Shown in pieces: positions 46,582-55,501 of a DNA stretch of 64,000 nt; within the stretch, counting starts at the first letter, position 1; each line of letters opens with the position of its first letter. The DNA comes from Cuniculiplasma sp052315415 (GTDB lineage Archaea > Thermoplasmatota > Thermoplasmata > Thermoplasmatales > Thermoplasmataceae). The notes below the pieces were generated by a model. That model was not told the DNA's origin. It saw only the letters and a list, made by a program, of their open reading frames with translations, and made no database searches. The stretch covers positions 9,373 to 73,372 of the forward strand of contig JBLSDH010000006.1 of assembly GCA_052315415.1 (NCBI GenBank), given 5' to 3'. A program made the translations under genes and the position numbers.

Positions 46582-47426
46582 GTAGAAATTTTCAGGAGTA
46601 CGTTGCTAACTTTTTAATTCTCCTTCCAACCACTGTTTCTTTCTTTTACGTTCTTCCTCAGGTTTTCCCATATTGGAACTCAATATGGTACCTTATTATT
46701 GCCCTTCCATTGTTAAAATTCTTCATGCCATCGTCAATAAAGGAAAACTATTACAAAATTGTAATTTCACTGATTATGCTTTACATACTCATCTCTCTTG
46801 CCCTTAAATATTTTAATCTTCAAAATCCAATCTTCAATTTTAACGTAACATATTTCTTATCAACGGAAACGGAGTTTACAATTTATTCATCAATATCTTT
46901 CATTTTCATAATAGAGGGTATCAGGGCAAAGAAAACAAAATCAGCGGTTTCCCTAAACATTGCAGGCACAATAACCTCAGTTTATTCACTGCTTGTAAGT
47001 ACTGTTGCTGCCATTTCAGACACCACATTTTTGACAGCCTTTTATTACTCTGGTATTTTAATCATTTATAACATATACCTTTTATTCACCCAGGGTTATG
47101 AATTTCTAACATTAATAATCAAACCTCAGTTAACTGTAACAATAATTCTCGGATTTACTTTCCTTCTCTCAATATTTGGAACTTTCTGGAGCCTTCATAT
47201 GTCATCAGAAAAAAAGGAGAAGAGGGTTTCATTTGAGGATCTTTCATATCCAATAATTTATGGATCAATAGGCGCATTCATATTTTCCCTTCTTCTTTAT
47301 TATCTTACAATAACTTTCTATTCATTCCTTGTTACTGTAGTTGTAATAATGGGAATAATCATCTATGCTTTGAGGAAAGATAAAAAGGAAAAATACGACG
47401 TGACAATATGGAAGGAAGATGAATGA
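46578..47426 (+). CDS. Polytopic membrane protein of the MoxR/DUF58 cluster
   Basis: This 282-residue protein has about eight hydrophobic segments, short loops and a charged tail (RKDKKEKYDVTIWKEDE). No family was recognised. It overlaps DUF58 by four bases and the amidohydrolase by eight bases, so it is expressed with both. It probably forms the membrane platform of the MoxR-DUF58 system, which is inferred from context only. Confidence 0.72.
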   Translation: MSRNFQEYVANFLILLPTTVSFFYVLPQVFPYWNSIWYLIIALPLLKFFMPSSIKENYYKIVISLIMLYILISLALKYFNLQNPIFNFNVTYFLSTETEFTIYSSISFIFIIEGIRAKKTKSAVSLNIAGTITSVYSLLVSTVAAISDTTFLTAFYYSGILIIYNIYLLFTQGYEFLTLIIKPQLTVTIILGFTFLLSIFGTFWSLHMSSEKKEKRVSFEDLSYPIIYGSIGAFIFSLLLYYLTITFYSFLVTVVVIMGIIIYALRKDKKEKYDVTIWKEDE

Positions 47427-48690
47427 AGAGATTTTGATTGAAGACCATTTTTTCATAGATTCGAGGGGAAAACTTGGATACGGAGATATCATCATATCCA
47501 GGGGTAAGATTGCAAAAATAACAGATAAAGAACCCCCCAATGTAATTAACAGTGATATTGTTATTCCTGGTTTTGCAAACACACATACACATGTTGCCAT
47601 GGGTCGTTTCAGAGGTCTTCTTGACGATTTAAGTCTTGAAAAATTTTTAGATAAAACATTCTCACTTGACAACAACAGACGAAAGGATGATATATACAGT
47701 TCTTCAACCATATCAATTTGTGACATGTTAATGTCAGGAACAACATTGTTCGCAGATCTTTATTATTCTGAGGACATAATATTTGAAGCGGCAGATAAAC
47801 TTGGAATCAGGGCTCTGTTATCATGGGTCACTCTTGACAGGGAACTTTCAACCCAAAAAGGCGATCCAGTGGAAAACTGTGAAAATTTCATCAAAGAATA
47901 CAAAGGAAGAAATGATAGAATTATCCCAGCAGCTGGAATCCAGGGAGTATATGTTGCTTCAGATGATACAATTGGGGGTGCGAGAGACATTGCAAAAAAA
48001 TACGAAACTCAGTTGCACATGCACGTAAGTGAAACAAGAAAAGAGGTGTATGATTTTCTAGATAAGAAAGGAAAAAGGGTGGTGGAATATCTTTATGATC
48101 TTGGTGTTCTCTCCCAAAACTTTTTAGCTGCCCATTGTCTGTGGCTTAATGGAAGGGAAATATCATTACTTGGCAAGAACAGATGCACAGTATCCTGGAA
48201 TGGTGTGAGCAATTCCAAACTGGGGCATGGGGGACATCTTGCATATGAGGAACTTAAAAATGCAGGTGCAAACATAAGCTTTGGAACTGACAGTGTAGGT
48301 AGCAACAATTCCCAGAACGTGCTTGAAAATGCAAAATTTTCCTCACTTGATTTCAAGAACTCAAGATGGGACGGTTCAATGATGAACTCCCTTGAAATAT
48401 TCAGGGCTCTTACACTGAATGGTTATCTTGCTGCAGGTATAAAAAATGGTGGTCTTATTGAGGAGGGTTATCTTGCAGATCTCAATATTATAGATCACAG
48501 AAACAGTTCTCTGGTACCTCTAAGAAAAAATAATGTGATATCATCAATAGTTTACAGCATGGACAGAGATGCAATAACTGATGTTATAATTAATGGGGAA
48601 TATGTAAAGAAAAATGGAAAACTTAATGATGCTCAGAGAAACCAGTTCAATATGGCTCTTAAAAATATCAAGGAATCATTCACAACATGA
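47419..48690 (+). CDS. Amidohydrolase of the SAH/MTA deaminase (chlorohydrolase-like) family
   Basis: This is a metal-dependent deaminase-type TIM barrel. Metal ligands and catalytic residues are in order: FANTHTHVAMGRFRG, QLHMHVSETRKEV, LAAHCLWLNGRE and ISFGTDSVGSNN. It has 423 residues, full length. This group includes S-adenosylhomocysteine, methylthioadenosine and cytosine/guanine deaminases, and the choice between them cannot be made by eye. GGAAGGA before the ATG is the ribosome binding site. It is the last gene of the MoxR cluster by overlap, but may be unrelated in function. The 3' end overlaps pheS by 11 bases. Confidence 0.88.
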   Translation: MNEEILIEDHFFIDSRGKLGYGDIIISRGKIAKITDKEPPNVINSDIVIPGFANTHTHVAMGRFRGLLDDLSLEKFLDKTFSLDNNRRKDDIYSSSTISICDMLMSGTTLFADLYYSEDIIFEAADKLGIRALLSWVTLDRELSTQKGDPVENCENFIKEYKGRNDRIIPAAGIQGVYVASDDTIGGARDIAKKYETQLHMHVSETRKEVYDFLDKKGKRVVEYLYDLGVLSQNFLAAHCLWLNGREISLLGKNRCTVSWNGVSNSKLGHGGHLAYEELKNAGANISFGTDSVGSNNSQNVLENAKFSSLDFKNSRWDGSMMNSLEIFRALTLNGYLAAGIKNGGLIEEGYLADLNIIDHRNSSLVPLRKNNVISSIVYSMDRDAITDVIINGEYVKKNGKLNDAQRNQFNMALKNIKESFTT

Positions 48691-50143
48691 ACTTTCCATT
48701 AGTTAGCCATCTGAGATCACTGTTGTAAAGCTCCCTGATGTCTGTGAGGCCTGAATACAGCATGGCAAGTCTTTCCAGACCAAGGCCCCAGGCAATAACA
48801 CGGTATTTCAATCCAAGAATTTTGCAAACCTCTGGCCTTATAAGACCTGAACCACCCATTTCCATTTCCTTTCCATTCACATTTACCACCACGTCAAGAC
48901 TAGGTTCTGTATAAGGGTAGTAGGAAGGTACAAGCTTGATCTGATCAAATCCAAGTTGTTTATAAAATTTTTTGAGAAGCCATTTAAGATTTCCAATGCT
49001 TGCATTTTTCATATGTACCGCCCCTTCCACCTGATGAAACTCTGCAAGATGTTTCCAGTCAACACTTTCATGCCTGAAAACCCTGTCCACAGAAAAGACT
49101 GCCCTTTCCCTGTCTGGCATCTTCCAGAGTGCCCTCATTGTGCTTGATGTAGTGTGTGTCCTGAGAATTGGTTCCATTGCCCTTTCCAGCTTCCATTCTG
49201 TACCGTAGCCAGAATATTTCCCAATACCTTTCCTCTGTATTTGGCCAGCTCTCTGAAAAAGTTTAATCTCATTTTCTTCCACTTTTCTCATATTGCCTTT
49301 AAGATAGAATGTGTCCTGCATATCCCTGGCCGGATGATCCTGTGGTATGAAAAGTGCATCCATGTTCCAGCCTGTGATCTCAACGTAATCATCCTTTAGT
49401 TCCTCAAAACCCATCTGTAGAAATATTTCTCTTATTTTTTCTATGAAATCACCAAGGGGGTGGGATGTGTTTCTCACTATTGTTTCCCCAGGCATGTTGA
49501 GGTCATAGGAAACAAATCTGTGTATTTCAGGATTATAGTTTCTTATAATTTCCGAGGTCACCTCTGTGATATTTCCATCATCCTTGTTTTCAAGAAGTGC
49601 ATTTATTCCTGACTGGTTTATTTTCACAATTCTTCTTGTCCTTTCTTTCCTTTCAAAAAGGCCAGCGCGCTTTATTAATTCCTCATTTTCATCATTCATC
49701 TGTATGTCTGTATCAGGCATAATACTTTCAAGAAGGTTCTGTCTCTTCAGAATTTTTTCATAAACTTCGTGATTTAAAATTTTGAAGGCACCATTTTCAG
49801 GTCTGATTCCCAGCTTGGCCAGCTGAGCAGCAGCAATTTTAAATTGAATATCACCGAGAATTTTCGATGCCTCAGATACAGATATCTCTTTATTTTTCCT
49901 TATGAGTTCAATAAGTTTGAGTTCTGGGAGCCCATCTTTGGAATATTTGACACCTTCCTGACTCATTCTGTAAACATTTTCATCCAATTTTTTAACATCT
50001 ATGAGTCCCTTTTTTTCTAGCCAGGATAGTGCGCCTCTCACGATTTCTCTCGAAATGCCATCAGCCTCAATTTTTTCTTCATAAACCTCTGACTTATCCT
50101 TAAGAAATTCAAGTATCTTCCTTTCTACCGGGTTTATCTCCAC
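48680..50143 (-). CDS. pheS: Phenylalanyl-tRNA synthetase alpha subunit
   Basis: This is the catalytic subunit of PheRS, charging tRNA-Phe. Class II motifs are visible: DTFYLKGN, HTTSSTMRALW, motif 2 VFRHESVDWKHLAEFHQVEG and motif 3 RVIAWGLGLERLAML. The N-terminal third holds winged-helix tRNA-binding domains, as in archaea. I place the start at GTG 50143 (487 residues), because the minus-strand TTTAAATATTATC lies about 25 bases upstream and the family begins near VEINPVERKILEFL. The longer frame from 50263 would run across the divergent neighbour's start. pheT is not in the window. Confidence 0.93.
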   Translation of the reverse strand: MEINPVERKILEFLKDKSEVYEEKIEADGISREIVRGALSWLEKKGLIDVKKLDENVYRMSQEGVKYSKDGLPELKLIELIRKNKEISVSEASKILGDIQFKIAAAQLAKLGIRPENGAFKILNHEVYEKILKRQNLLESIMPDTDIQMNDENEELIKRAGLFERKERTRRIVKINQSGINALLENKDDGNITEVTSEIIRNYNPEIHRFVSYDLNMPGETIVRNTSHPLGDFIEKIREIFLQMGFEELKDDYVEITGWNMDALFIPQDHPARDMQDTFYLKGNMRKVEENEIKLFQRAGQIQRKGIGKYSGYGTEWKLERAMEPILRTHTTSSTMRALWKMPDRERAVFSVDRVFRHESVDWKHLAEFHQVEGAVHMKNASIGNLKWLLKKFYKQLGFDQIKLVPSYYPYTEPSLDVVVNVNGKEMEMGGSGLIRPEVCKILGLKYRVIAWGLGLERLAMLYSGLTDIRELYNSDLRWLTNGKFML

Positions 50144-50226
50144 GGATGTGTATCTGATAATATTTAAAAAAGATTGCACAGTTATTTTATTTAAAGTATT
50201 ATAAGCTAAAAAATTATAATGATCTG
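50144..50226. promoter_or_regulatory. Divergent promoter region, pheS / metallophosphoesterase
   Basis: This is an 83-base gap between two divergent starts. The minus strand has TTTAAATATTATC (about 50163-50175), well spaced for leaderless pheS. The plus strand has TTTATTTAAAG (about 50185-50195) and AAAAATTATAATG (about 50208-50221), either of which could serve the phosphoesterase. Confidence 0.5.
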
Positions 50227-51003
50227 TTGAGAGAAATTGAGGTTGAGGATCAGGTCTTTGCAACAGACCTTTACTGTTTTTACCTAGCAGACATAAATGC
50301 GGCGGTCATTTCTGATCTGCATCTGGGCTTTGAGGAAGAGATGGGTTTGAAGGGTCTTACACTTCCAAAACTTCAGCGAAATCATGTGGAGGGGATTGTA
50401 GATCGCATAATTGAAAGATATGAGCCTGCAAAGATTATAATAAATGGTGATTTTAAACAGGAATTCAGTAAAAATCTACCTCAGGAGTGGGAGGACGTAA
50501 AACACTTTATAGATAACTTTAGAACGAAAACGGAGCTGGTTTTCATAAGGGGTAACCACGACAATTATCTTCAATCAATTCTTTCAAGTAGAGATATTGT
50601 TCAACTTGATTACTATGAGGATTCAAGATACTTTATATATCATGGTGACAGGGATCTGAAATTAAGAAAAATAACTCTACTGGGACATGAGCATCCTGCT
50701 ATGGTACTCAGAGACAGGGTTGGGGGTGTTTACAAAATTCCAGCATTCGTCTACAATCAAAAGGAACACGTGGGAATAACACCAGCAATGAGCTTCTTTT
50801 CTTCGGGAACTGATGTTTCAGAATCACTCATAGGTGAAGACCATTTCACTCCAGTATTGAAAAGAGTAAAAAAGGAAAATTTCAGGGTGTTTGGGATAAC
50901 CGATGATTTTGGCCTTGTTGATTTTGGGAATTTACTGGATCTTCAGAATCAGAATCGAAAAGATACTCATCAATCTCATCCTTTTTATCAAAAGACTCAA
51001 TGA
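50227..51003 (+). CDS. Calcineurin-like metallophosphoesterase (COG1407 type)
   Basis: This is a dinuclear-metal phosphoesterase with motifs in order: ISDLHLGFEEEM, IINGDFKQEF, IRGNHDNYL, YHGDRD and LGHEHPAM. The GDxK in place of GDxH in the second motif is common for this archaeal group, which is annotated as ICC-like or helicase-associated phosphoesterase. It has 258 residues from TTG 50227, the first start in frame. The conserved part ends near VDFGNLLDLQ and its last 122 bases overlap the opposite-strand hemA gene. Substrate unknown. Confidence 0.85.
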   Translation: MREIEVEDQVFATDLYCFYLADINAAVISDLHLGFEEEMGLKGLTLPKLQRNHVEGIVDRIIERYEPAKIIINGDFKQEFSKNLPQEWEDVKHFIDNFRTKTELVFIRGNHDNYLQSILSSRDIVQLDYYEDSRYFIYHGDRDLKLRKITLLGHEHPAMVLRDRVGGVYKIPAFVYNQKEHVGITPAMSFFSSGTDVSESLIGEDHFTPVLKRVKKENFRVFGITDDFGLVDFGNLLDLQNQNRKDTHQSHPFYQKTQ

Positions 51004-52156
51004 ATTCCCTTAGGCCGTCCCATTTCTTCTCTCTTATCATCCTCTTGAGGGTTTCAGTTTCAGGTGCAAGTAATTTGTTCACAACGGAGTTCACGAAATC
51101 TTCAATTATTCTATCCTCATTTTCGGATTTTTTCATCTCTCTCTGAAGTTTCAAATATTCTTCCATAACTATTTTTTTTCCTCTTATGTAAAGGGAGGAG
51201 ATGTAATTTTCAATATCTTCCTCGGCAATTTTGGAGAGTGCCTTTTTGATCTCCTGTTCAATTATATTTTCCGATTTGATTATCTCCTGCTCTTTTTTAA
51301 TCCTGTTTTCGTCCATTATTTTTGTTGCCATTTCCAGGTTTATTATCTCCACATTGGGGTTAATGTAATTATCTTCCACATTCTTTGGATTTGCAATATC
51401 TACTATTAGGATTTTCTTATCAACTGCTTCAATCTGGGCCCTGCTAAGCAAGGGTATTTTGGAGCTTGTTGCTGTGATCACCACATCATTTTCATAAAGT
51501 ATCTGCTGGAAATCCAGCGTTCTCTTAAAATTCACTCCAAAGAGTTCTGAAAGTTCCTTTCCTGCCTCCTCATTTCTTCCATAAAGGGTAATTTTTGCCA
51601 CATCGGTTTTCTGAAGATATTTGGTGATGGTGGCAGCCATCTTTCCAGTACCTACAATTCCTATTGACTTCCCCTTTAAAAGTTTCCTTTTTTCTATCTC
51701 ATCTATCATAATCGATGGTATTGAAACCTTTCCGCGGGATATGTTTGTATGTTCCCTCACATACTTACCCACTTTAATTGCCCTCAAGAATATGGTTGAC
51801 AAAAATTTGTTTGACCTGTTATCCTTTATGGCAGCCTCGTAAGCTTCTTTTATCTGCCTTATAATTTCATTCTCACCTACGGATAGTGATTCCAGTCCTG
51901 AGGAAACCCTGAACAGATGTCTTATTGCATCTTCACCACAGATCCATGTGTGATTTGGAAATTCTTCATTTGAAAATCTTACATTTATATCATAATAGAT
52001 TTCAAGTCTGTTGCATGTTCTTAATAGAATGTATTTATCAACACCCCTGTTTCTTAAAATTTCCCTTATTTTTTCATCATCTGTTTGAAGTATCTTCTCA
52101 AAAAGGTTGTTTTCAAGACGGAAATCCCATCGTATAACATTAAGTTCATTTGTCAA
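50882..52156 (-). CDS. hemA: Glutamyl-tRNA reductase
   Basis: First step of tetrapyrrole synthesis by the C5 route: reduces glutamyl-tRNA to glutamate semialdehyde. The catalytic Cys48 lies in LLRTCNRLEIYYD, followed by SSGLESLSVGENEIIRQIKEA and the NADPH domain (SIGIVGTGKMAATITKYLQK). The start is placed at TTG 52156, because AGGAGG at 52164-52169 (minus strand) is the strongest ribosome binding site in the window and the protein then starts MTNELNVIRWDFRLEN. It has 424 residues. The Asp/Gln-rich C-terminal tail lies in the 122-base overlap with the phosphoesterase. Other hem genes are not in the window. Confidence 0.92.
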   Translation of the reverse strand: MTNELNVIRWDFRLENNLFEKILQTDDEKIREILRNRGVDKYILLRTCNRLEIYYDINVRFSNEEFPNHTWICGEDAIRHLFRVSSGLESLSVGENEIIRQIKEAYEAAIKDNRSNKFLSTIFLRAIKVGKYVREHTNISRGKVSIPSIMIDEIEKRKLLKGKSIGIVGTGKMAATITKYLQKTDVAKITLYGRNEEAGKELSELFGVNFKRTLDFQQILYENDVVITATSSKIPLLSRAQIEAVDKKILIVDIANPKNVEDNYINPNVEIINLEMATKIMDENRIKKEQEIIKSENIIEQEIKKALSKIAEEDIENYISSLYIRGKKIVMEEYLKLQREMKKSENEDRIIEDFVNSVVNKLLAPETETLKRMIREKKWDGLREFIESFDKKDEIDEYLFDSDSEDPVNSQNQQGQNHRLSQTP

Positions 52157-52247
52157 TAATTCGCCTCCTGACAAAACATAGGACAAAAAGGGTATTGTTT
52201 ATTTGAAATTAAGGTTTTAGGTTACATTTCTGACATCTTATTTATTT

Positions 52248-53693
52248 TCACATATCTTTGAGTTTTTTCTCCTTTCTGTACTCCTGTGAGAATCTTCCTA
52301 GTGGATAATTATTCCAGTCAACATTTACAAAAAGGTTATTATATTCCTGTCTTGCATCAATAATTTTTTTAACCATTTCCTGTGCAACCCTCCTTATTAC
52401 GGGATGAGCCTGTGGAGTTGTTCTTAACTCTGAGAAATATACAAGTTCCCTGAGATTTGTTCCCACCACAACTCTGTACATTGTTCCAAGTGGAAGAACG
52501 TATTGTGCCTCATCCTCTCCATTCTCCTTGCATATTTTTTCATACAAAGTCTTCATGTCATTCAATATGGATTCATATTCAGGCTTTTTATCAGTAAGGC
52601 AAAAAAGTTCAGGAACATGATAGCCAGAATTTATGTCAACTCTTCCTCTTATTATGTTGAAAAACCTGTGTCTTTGAAATTCCCTGAAAGTTCCATAATC
52701 CATAACAACTGAAAAAACTGCAGTTACCATTTCCATAGATCGTGGTAACTTTGCACGTCTGTCTATTCCACTTTCCCTTGAAACATCAGGTTTTAAACCC
52801 TCTATGCTTGGCAATTTATCGAATGGTGAATGCAGATCAAGCAATTTCACATCCACTTCCCTTTCCCTCCATCCATAATCCTCAGTCTCTGGTGCCAATC
52901 TTGTTTTTTTCATTTTCTCTATTATTGATTTGCCTCTTTCTGTATGAATGAAAGAAAGTACCGGGCCGCATTCATTTTCAAGCTCGCTGTAAAGCATATC
53001 TGCTATGCTCTTCAGTTCCTTCATTTCAGATGAATATAGCCTCATAATCATATAGGAGAGAGCACGTGCATTCCCGTTTATTCCCAAATTTGTCAATGTT
53101 CCTATTGGCAATATCTCTCTTGCATCATCCAAAGCCCTGCTCCTTATGGCTGTTCTCATCGCCTTTATTGCATTTTCATCATTCATTTCAAAAATCATAT
53201 CTTTTCCATATTTTTCATCAAGTTTGCTTTCAAAAGTATTGAGAACTGAGGAGTAAAATTCAAAGGCTGAGTTCATTACCCTTTCATACTCGTCCCTGAA
53301 TCTCTCAGATATTCCTGTTTTTTCAATTGGAATATAAAGGTATCTCCCTTCAAATTTACGGTCGTATCTTACATATCTGGATGATTTTTCCAGATATGAT
53401 AATCCAATTCTTGATTCCTCTATCCATTTTGTGCTTATATTGGATAAATTCTGAAGTCCAATCTGGAAATTCATAAGCTCTGCGATAGATTCATCTCCAT
53501 ATTCGAGAAAAACCCTTTTGTAGAAGTCCTTACCCCTGTCAGGATTCTTTGCAAATTCAGTTTCATAAAGATCCCTGAGATCAATTGATGCTGTTCTGCT
53601 GTATCTTGACATGAGGGCTCCTCTGTCTATTTGCCTGTTCAATGAAATCAGGAAAATATCCCTGTTGGTATTTGAAAAATTATTTTCTTTCAA
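52248..53693 (-). CDS. Double ThyX-like protein (thymidylate synthase ThyX family)
   Basis: This 481-residue protein appears to contain two ThyX-like halves. The first has LQNLSNISTKWIEESRIG, LEKSSRYVRYDRK and RALDDAREILPIGTLTN. The second has FREFQRHRFFNIIRGR and YVLPLGTMYRVVVGTNLRELVYFSELR. The classical RHRxxSxNExSxRY motif of FAD-dependent thymidylate synthase is altered (QRHRFFN, then GYHVPE). Such double proteins occur in some archaea and Deinococcus-Thermus, and thymidylate synthesis is not certain for them. TTG 53693 is the likely start, preceded by AGGTG. It lies nine bases after the DUF35 gene. Confidence 0.78.
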   Translation of the reverse strand: MKENNFSNTNRDIFLISLNRQIDRGALMSRYSRTASIDLRDLYETEFAKNPDRGKDFYKRVFLEYGDESIAELMNFQIGLQNLSNISTKWIEESRIGLSYLEKSSRYVRYDRKFEGRYLYIPIEKTGISERFRDEYERVMNSAFEFYSSVLNTFESKLDEKYGKDMIFEMNDENAIKAMRTAIRSRALDDAREILPIGTLTNLGINGNARALSYMIMRLYSSEMKELKSIADMLYSELENECGPVLSFIHTERGKSIIEKMKKTRLAPETEDYGWREREVDVKLLDLHSPFDKLPSIEGLKPDVSRESGIDRRAKLPRSMEMVTAVFSVVMDYGTFREFQRHRFFNIIRGRVDINSGYHVPELFCLTDKKPEYESILNDMKTLYEKICKENGEDEAQYVLPLGTMYRVVVGTNLRELVYFSELRTTPQAHPVIRRVAQEMVKKIIDARQEYNNLFVNVDWNNYPLGRFSQEYRKEKKLKDM

Positions 53694-53702
53694 TACTAAC
53701 AC

Positions 53703-54188
53703 CTACTTTGGTACAAAGTAAACATCCGTGACATTCATCTTCATCATCCTTCTGAATCTTGCCCTTACCTCCATTCCTATGTAAATATCCTCAAAGTCTG
53801 CCCCTATAAGCCTGGAAAAGAAAAGTGAGTTTACTCCATCAAATTCAACAAGGATTAAATGATAAGGTGGTTTCCATTGAATCTGCTCGCTTCCAAAGTA
53901 ACAGGTTGTGAAAGAATGTATTCTACCCTCAAGTGGAATATCTACCCATTCAGTTTCTTCTCCACAAAACATGCAATGCTTCCTTGGTGTTGCATATGTG
54001 TATTTGCAACTATTGCATCTGCTTCCTGTTAATATGCCCTTACCCAAATTTTTGAAGAATTCAGAGTCCTGTCCATAGCTGTGATAGTATTCAATGTCAT
54101 AATTCATCTTGATTATGAGTGGGTCTATTTTCAGGACCTCTGTTCCTTCATTATCATCCTCAAGTTTTGCATTTCTGTTTATTGTCAT
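53703..54188 (-). CDS. DUF35 zinc-ribbon/OB-fold partner of a thiolase-fold protein
   Basis: This 161-residue protein has an N-terminal extension of about 50 residues and then a zinc ribbon (CNSCKYTY and CMFCGEET). An OB fold follows (PLEGRIHSFTTCYFGSEQ to RFRRMMKMN). DUF35 proteins dock onto thiolase-fold partners, supplying a subunit needed for activity or channelling. The partner gene is directly upstream, with a four-base overlap. It is a second copy of the module seen at 29457-31024 but without an HMG-CoA synthase. Confidence 0.88.
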   Translation of the reverse strand: MTINRNAKLEDDNEGTEVLKIDPLIIKMNYDIEYYHSYGQDSEFFKNLGKGILTGSRCNSCKYTYATPRKHCMFCGEETEWVDIPLEGRIHSFTTCYFGSEQIQWKPPYHLILVEFDGVNSLFFSRLIGADFEDIYIGMEVRARFRRMMKMNVTDVYFVPK

Positions 54189-55450
54189 TTTTCCACCTCC
54201 ATCACAGTTACCGTTACAGTTGTTCCCGTACCTCCATGGGTGTCCACAACACCTTTTTTTGCATTGGGAACCTGGGCAGATTCATTTCCAAAATGCTTTC
54301 CAGCCTTTCCCTGAAGCTGCCAGAATAGAAACACTGACTGCATTATGCCCGTGGCACCTATTGCGTGTCCAGCACCTATCAACCCACCGGATACGTTAAC
54401 AGGGAGTTTTCCTCCAAAGAAGGGTTTTTTCTCTCTCACAAATGCACCTCCCTCTCCTATATTGCAAAAACCAAGGTCCTCATAGGTCTGAAGCTCAGCT
54501 GATGTATAAGAATCATAAAGTTCTGCAACGTCTATCTCATTCACAGGATCGGATATTCCTGCCATCTCATAAGCCTTTATTGCCGCGTATCTTCCTGCTC
54601 TGAATGAGTGGACTCCGGGATATTTCAATGATCTGTAGTTCTCTCTTGATTCATTAGGTAAAAGAGGCACCTCTCCGAAGGGCCTGTCCGCAAGCCTCAT
54701 GGTGTCTGCACCAGCTCCTACACCACTTATGAGTATTGGTTTTTTACAAATTTCATAAGCAACCTTTTCAGATGCAAGAATTGCAACTGCAGCACCATCA
54801 GACATGTTGCTAATATCGAGCCTTGTTAAGGGATATGCAACCATTGGACTTTTCCTCACATCTTCAACAGTAAGTTTCATTGGACTCTGTGCAAATCTGT
54901 TTTTCATTGCATTTCCATGATTTTTTACCGAGATCATGGCATAATCCTCAACTGTTGTGCCAAATTCATGCATGTGACGTACAGCCATCATGGCATAATA
55001 ACCAGTGAAGAATCCACCGTTTGGATAATCAAAATTCAGATCACTTGCAAGTGCTATGAATTCGTTTCCTTTCCATGTGCCTACACGGGACATGGATTCA
55101 AAACCAAAGGCAACACATATGTCCATTCTCCCGGAGGCAATTTCTTCATATGCTGTCTGAAGTGCAAGTCCTCCTGTTGCACCCCCACCCTCAACCCTTT
55201 TGTTTGGCTTTGGTGATAGGCCAATGTAATCATGGGCCATAACCCCAGCCATTGCCTGTCCCTGAAAGTGATCTGAAAAATATGCTGCCACAGACCCATC
55301 AATTTTATCTTTTTCCAGTTGAATATCATTTATTGCATAATCGAAAGCCTCTTTAACTCTCAGCCTGAAATCCTTCTCAGGGACTGCTTTTCTGAATTTG
55401 GTTACTCCTCCTGAAACCATATAAACTCTGTTTTTTTCCTTACCTGACAT
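54185..55450 (-). CDS. Thiolase-fold protein, SCPx/Ltp2-like, lacking the nucleophilic Cys
   Basis: The fold is that of the SCPx-type thiolases: GGVTKFRKAVPEKDFRLRV at the start, VEGGGATGGLALQTAY, AELYDSYTSAELQTYEDLGF and GLIGAGHAIGATGIMQS near the end. The nucleophile motif C-A-(S/T)-G reads G-A-T-G, and the active-site His of H(D/N)SF is Tyr (YDSY). The late GHxxGATG His is kept. Aldolases of the Ltp2 type, which also work with a DUF35 subunit, use tyrosines in place of the Cys, so a retro-aldolase or lyase is a serious alternative to thiolase. ATG 55450 (421 residues) fits a leaderless start. An ATG at 55474 is less likely. Confidence 0.85.
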   Translation of the reverse strand: MSGKEKNRVYMVSGGVTKFRKAVPEKDFRLRVKEAFDYAINDIQLEKDKIDGSVAAYFSDHFQGQAMAGVMAHDYIGLSPKPNKRVEGGGATGGLALQTAYEEIASGRMDICVAFGFESMSRVGTWKGNEFIALASDLNFDYPNGGFFTGYYAMMAVRHMHEFGTTVEDYAMISVKNHGNAMKNRFAQSPMKLTVEDVRKSPMVAYPLTRLDISNMSDGAAVAILASEKVAYEICKKPILISGVGAGADTMRLADRPFGEVPLLPNESRENYRSLKYPGVHSFRAGRYAAIKAYEMAGISDPVNEIDVAELYDSYTSAELQTYEDLGFCNIGEGGAFVREKKPFFGGKLPVNVSGGLIGAGHAIGATGIMQSVFLFWQLQGKAGKHFGNESAQVPNAKKGVVDTHGGTGTTVTVTVMEVEK

Positions 55451-55501
55451 GCGTAATGAAAATATGAGAATCATATTAATGTTTTCAGAATATTTTTGGA
55501 A

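Noticed and set aside
50144..50263. N-terminal extension of PheS of 40 residues
   Set aside because: It would cross the pheS promoter and the start of the divergent gene and is not like the family. GTG 50143 fits better.
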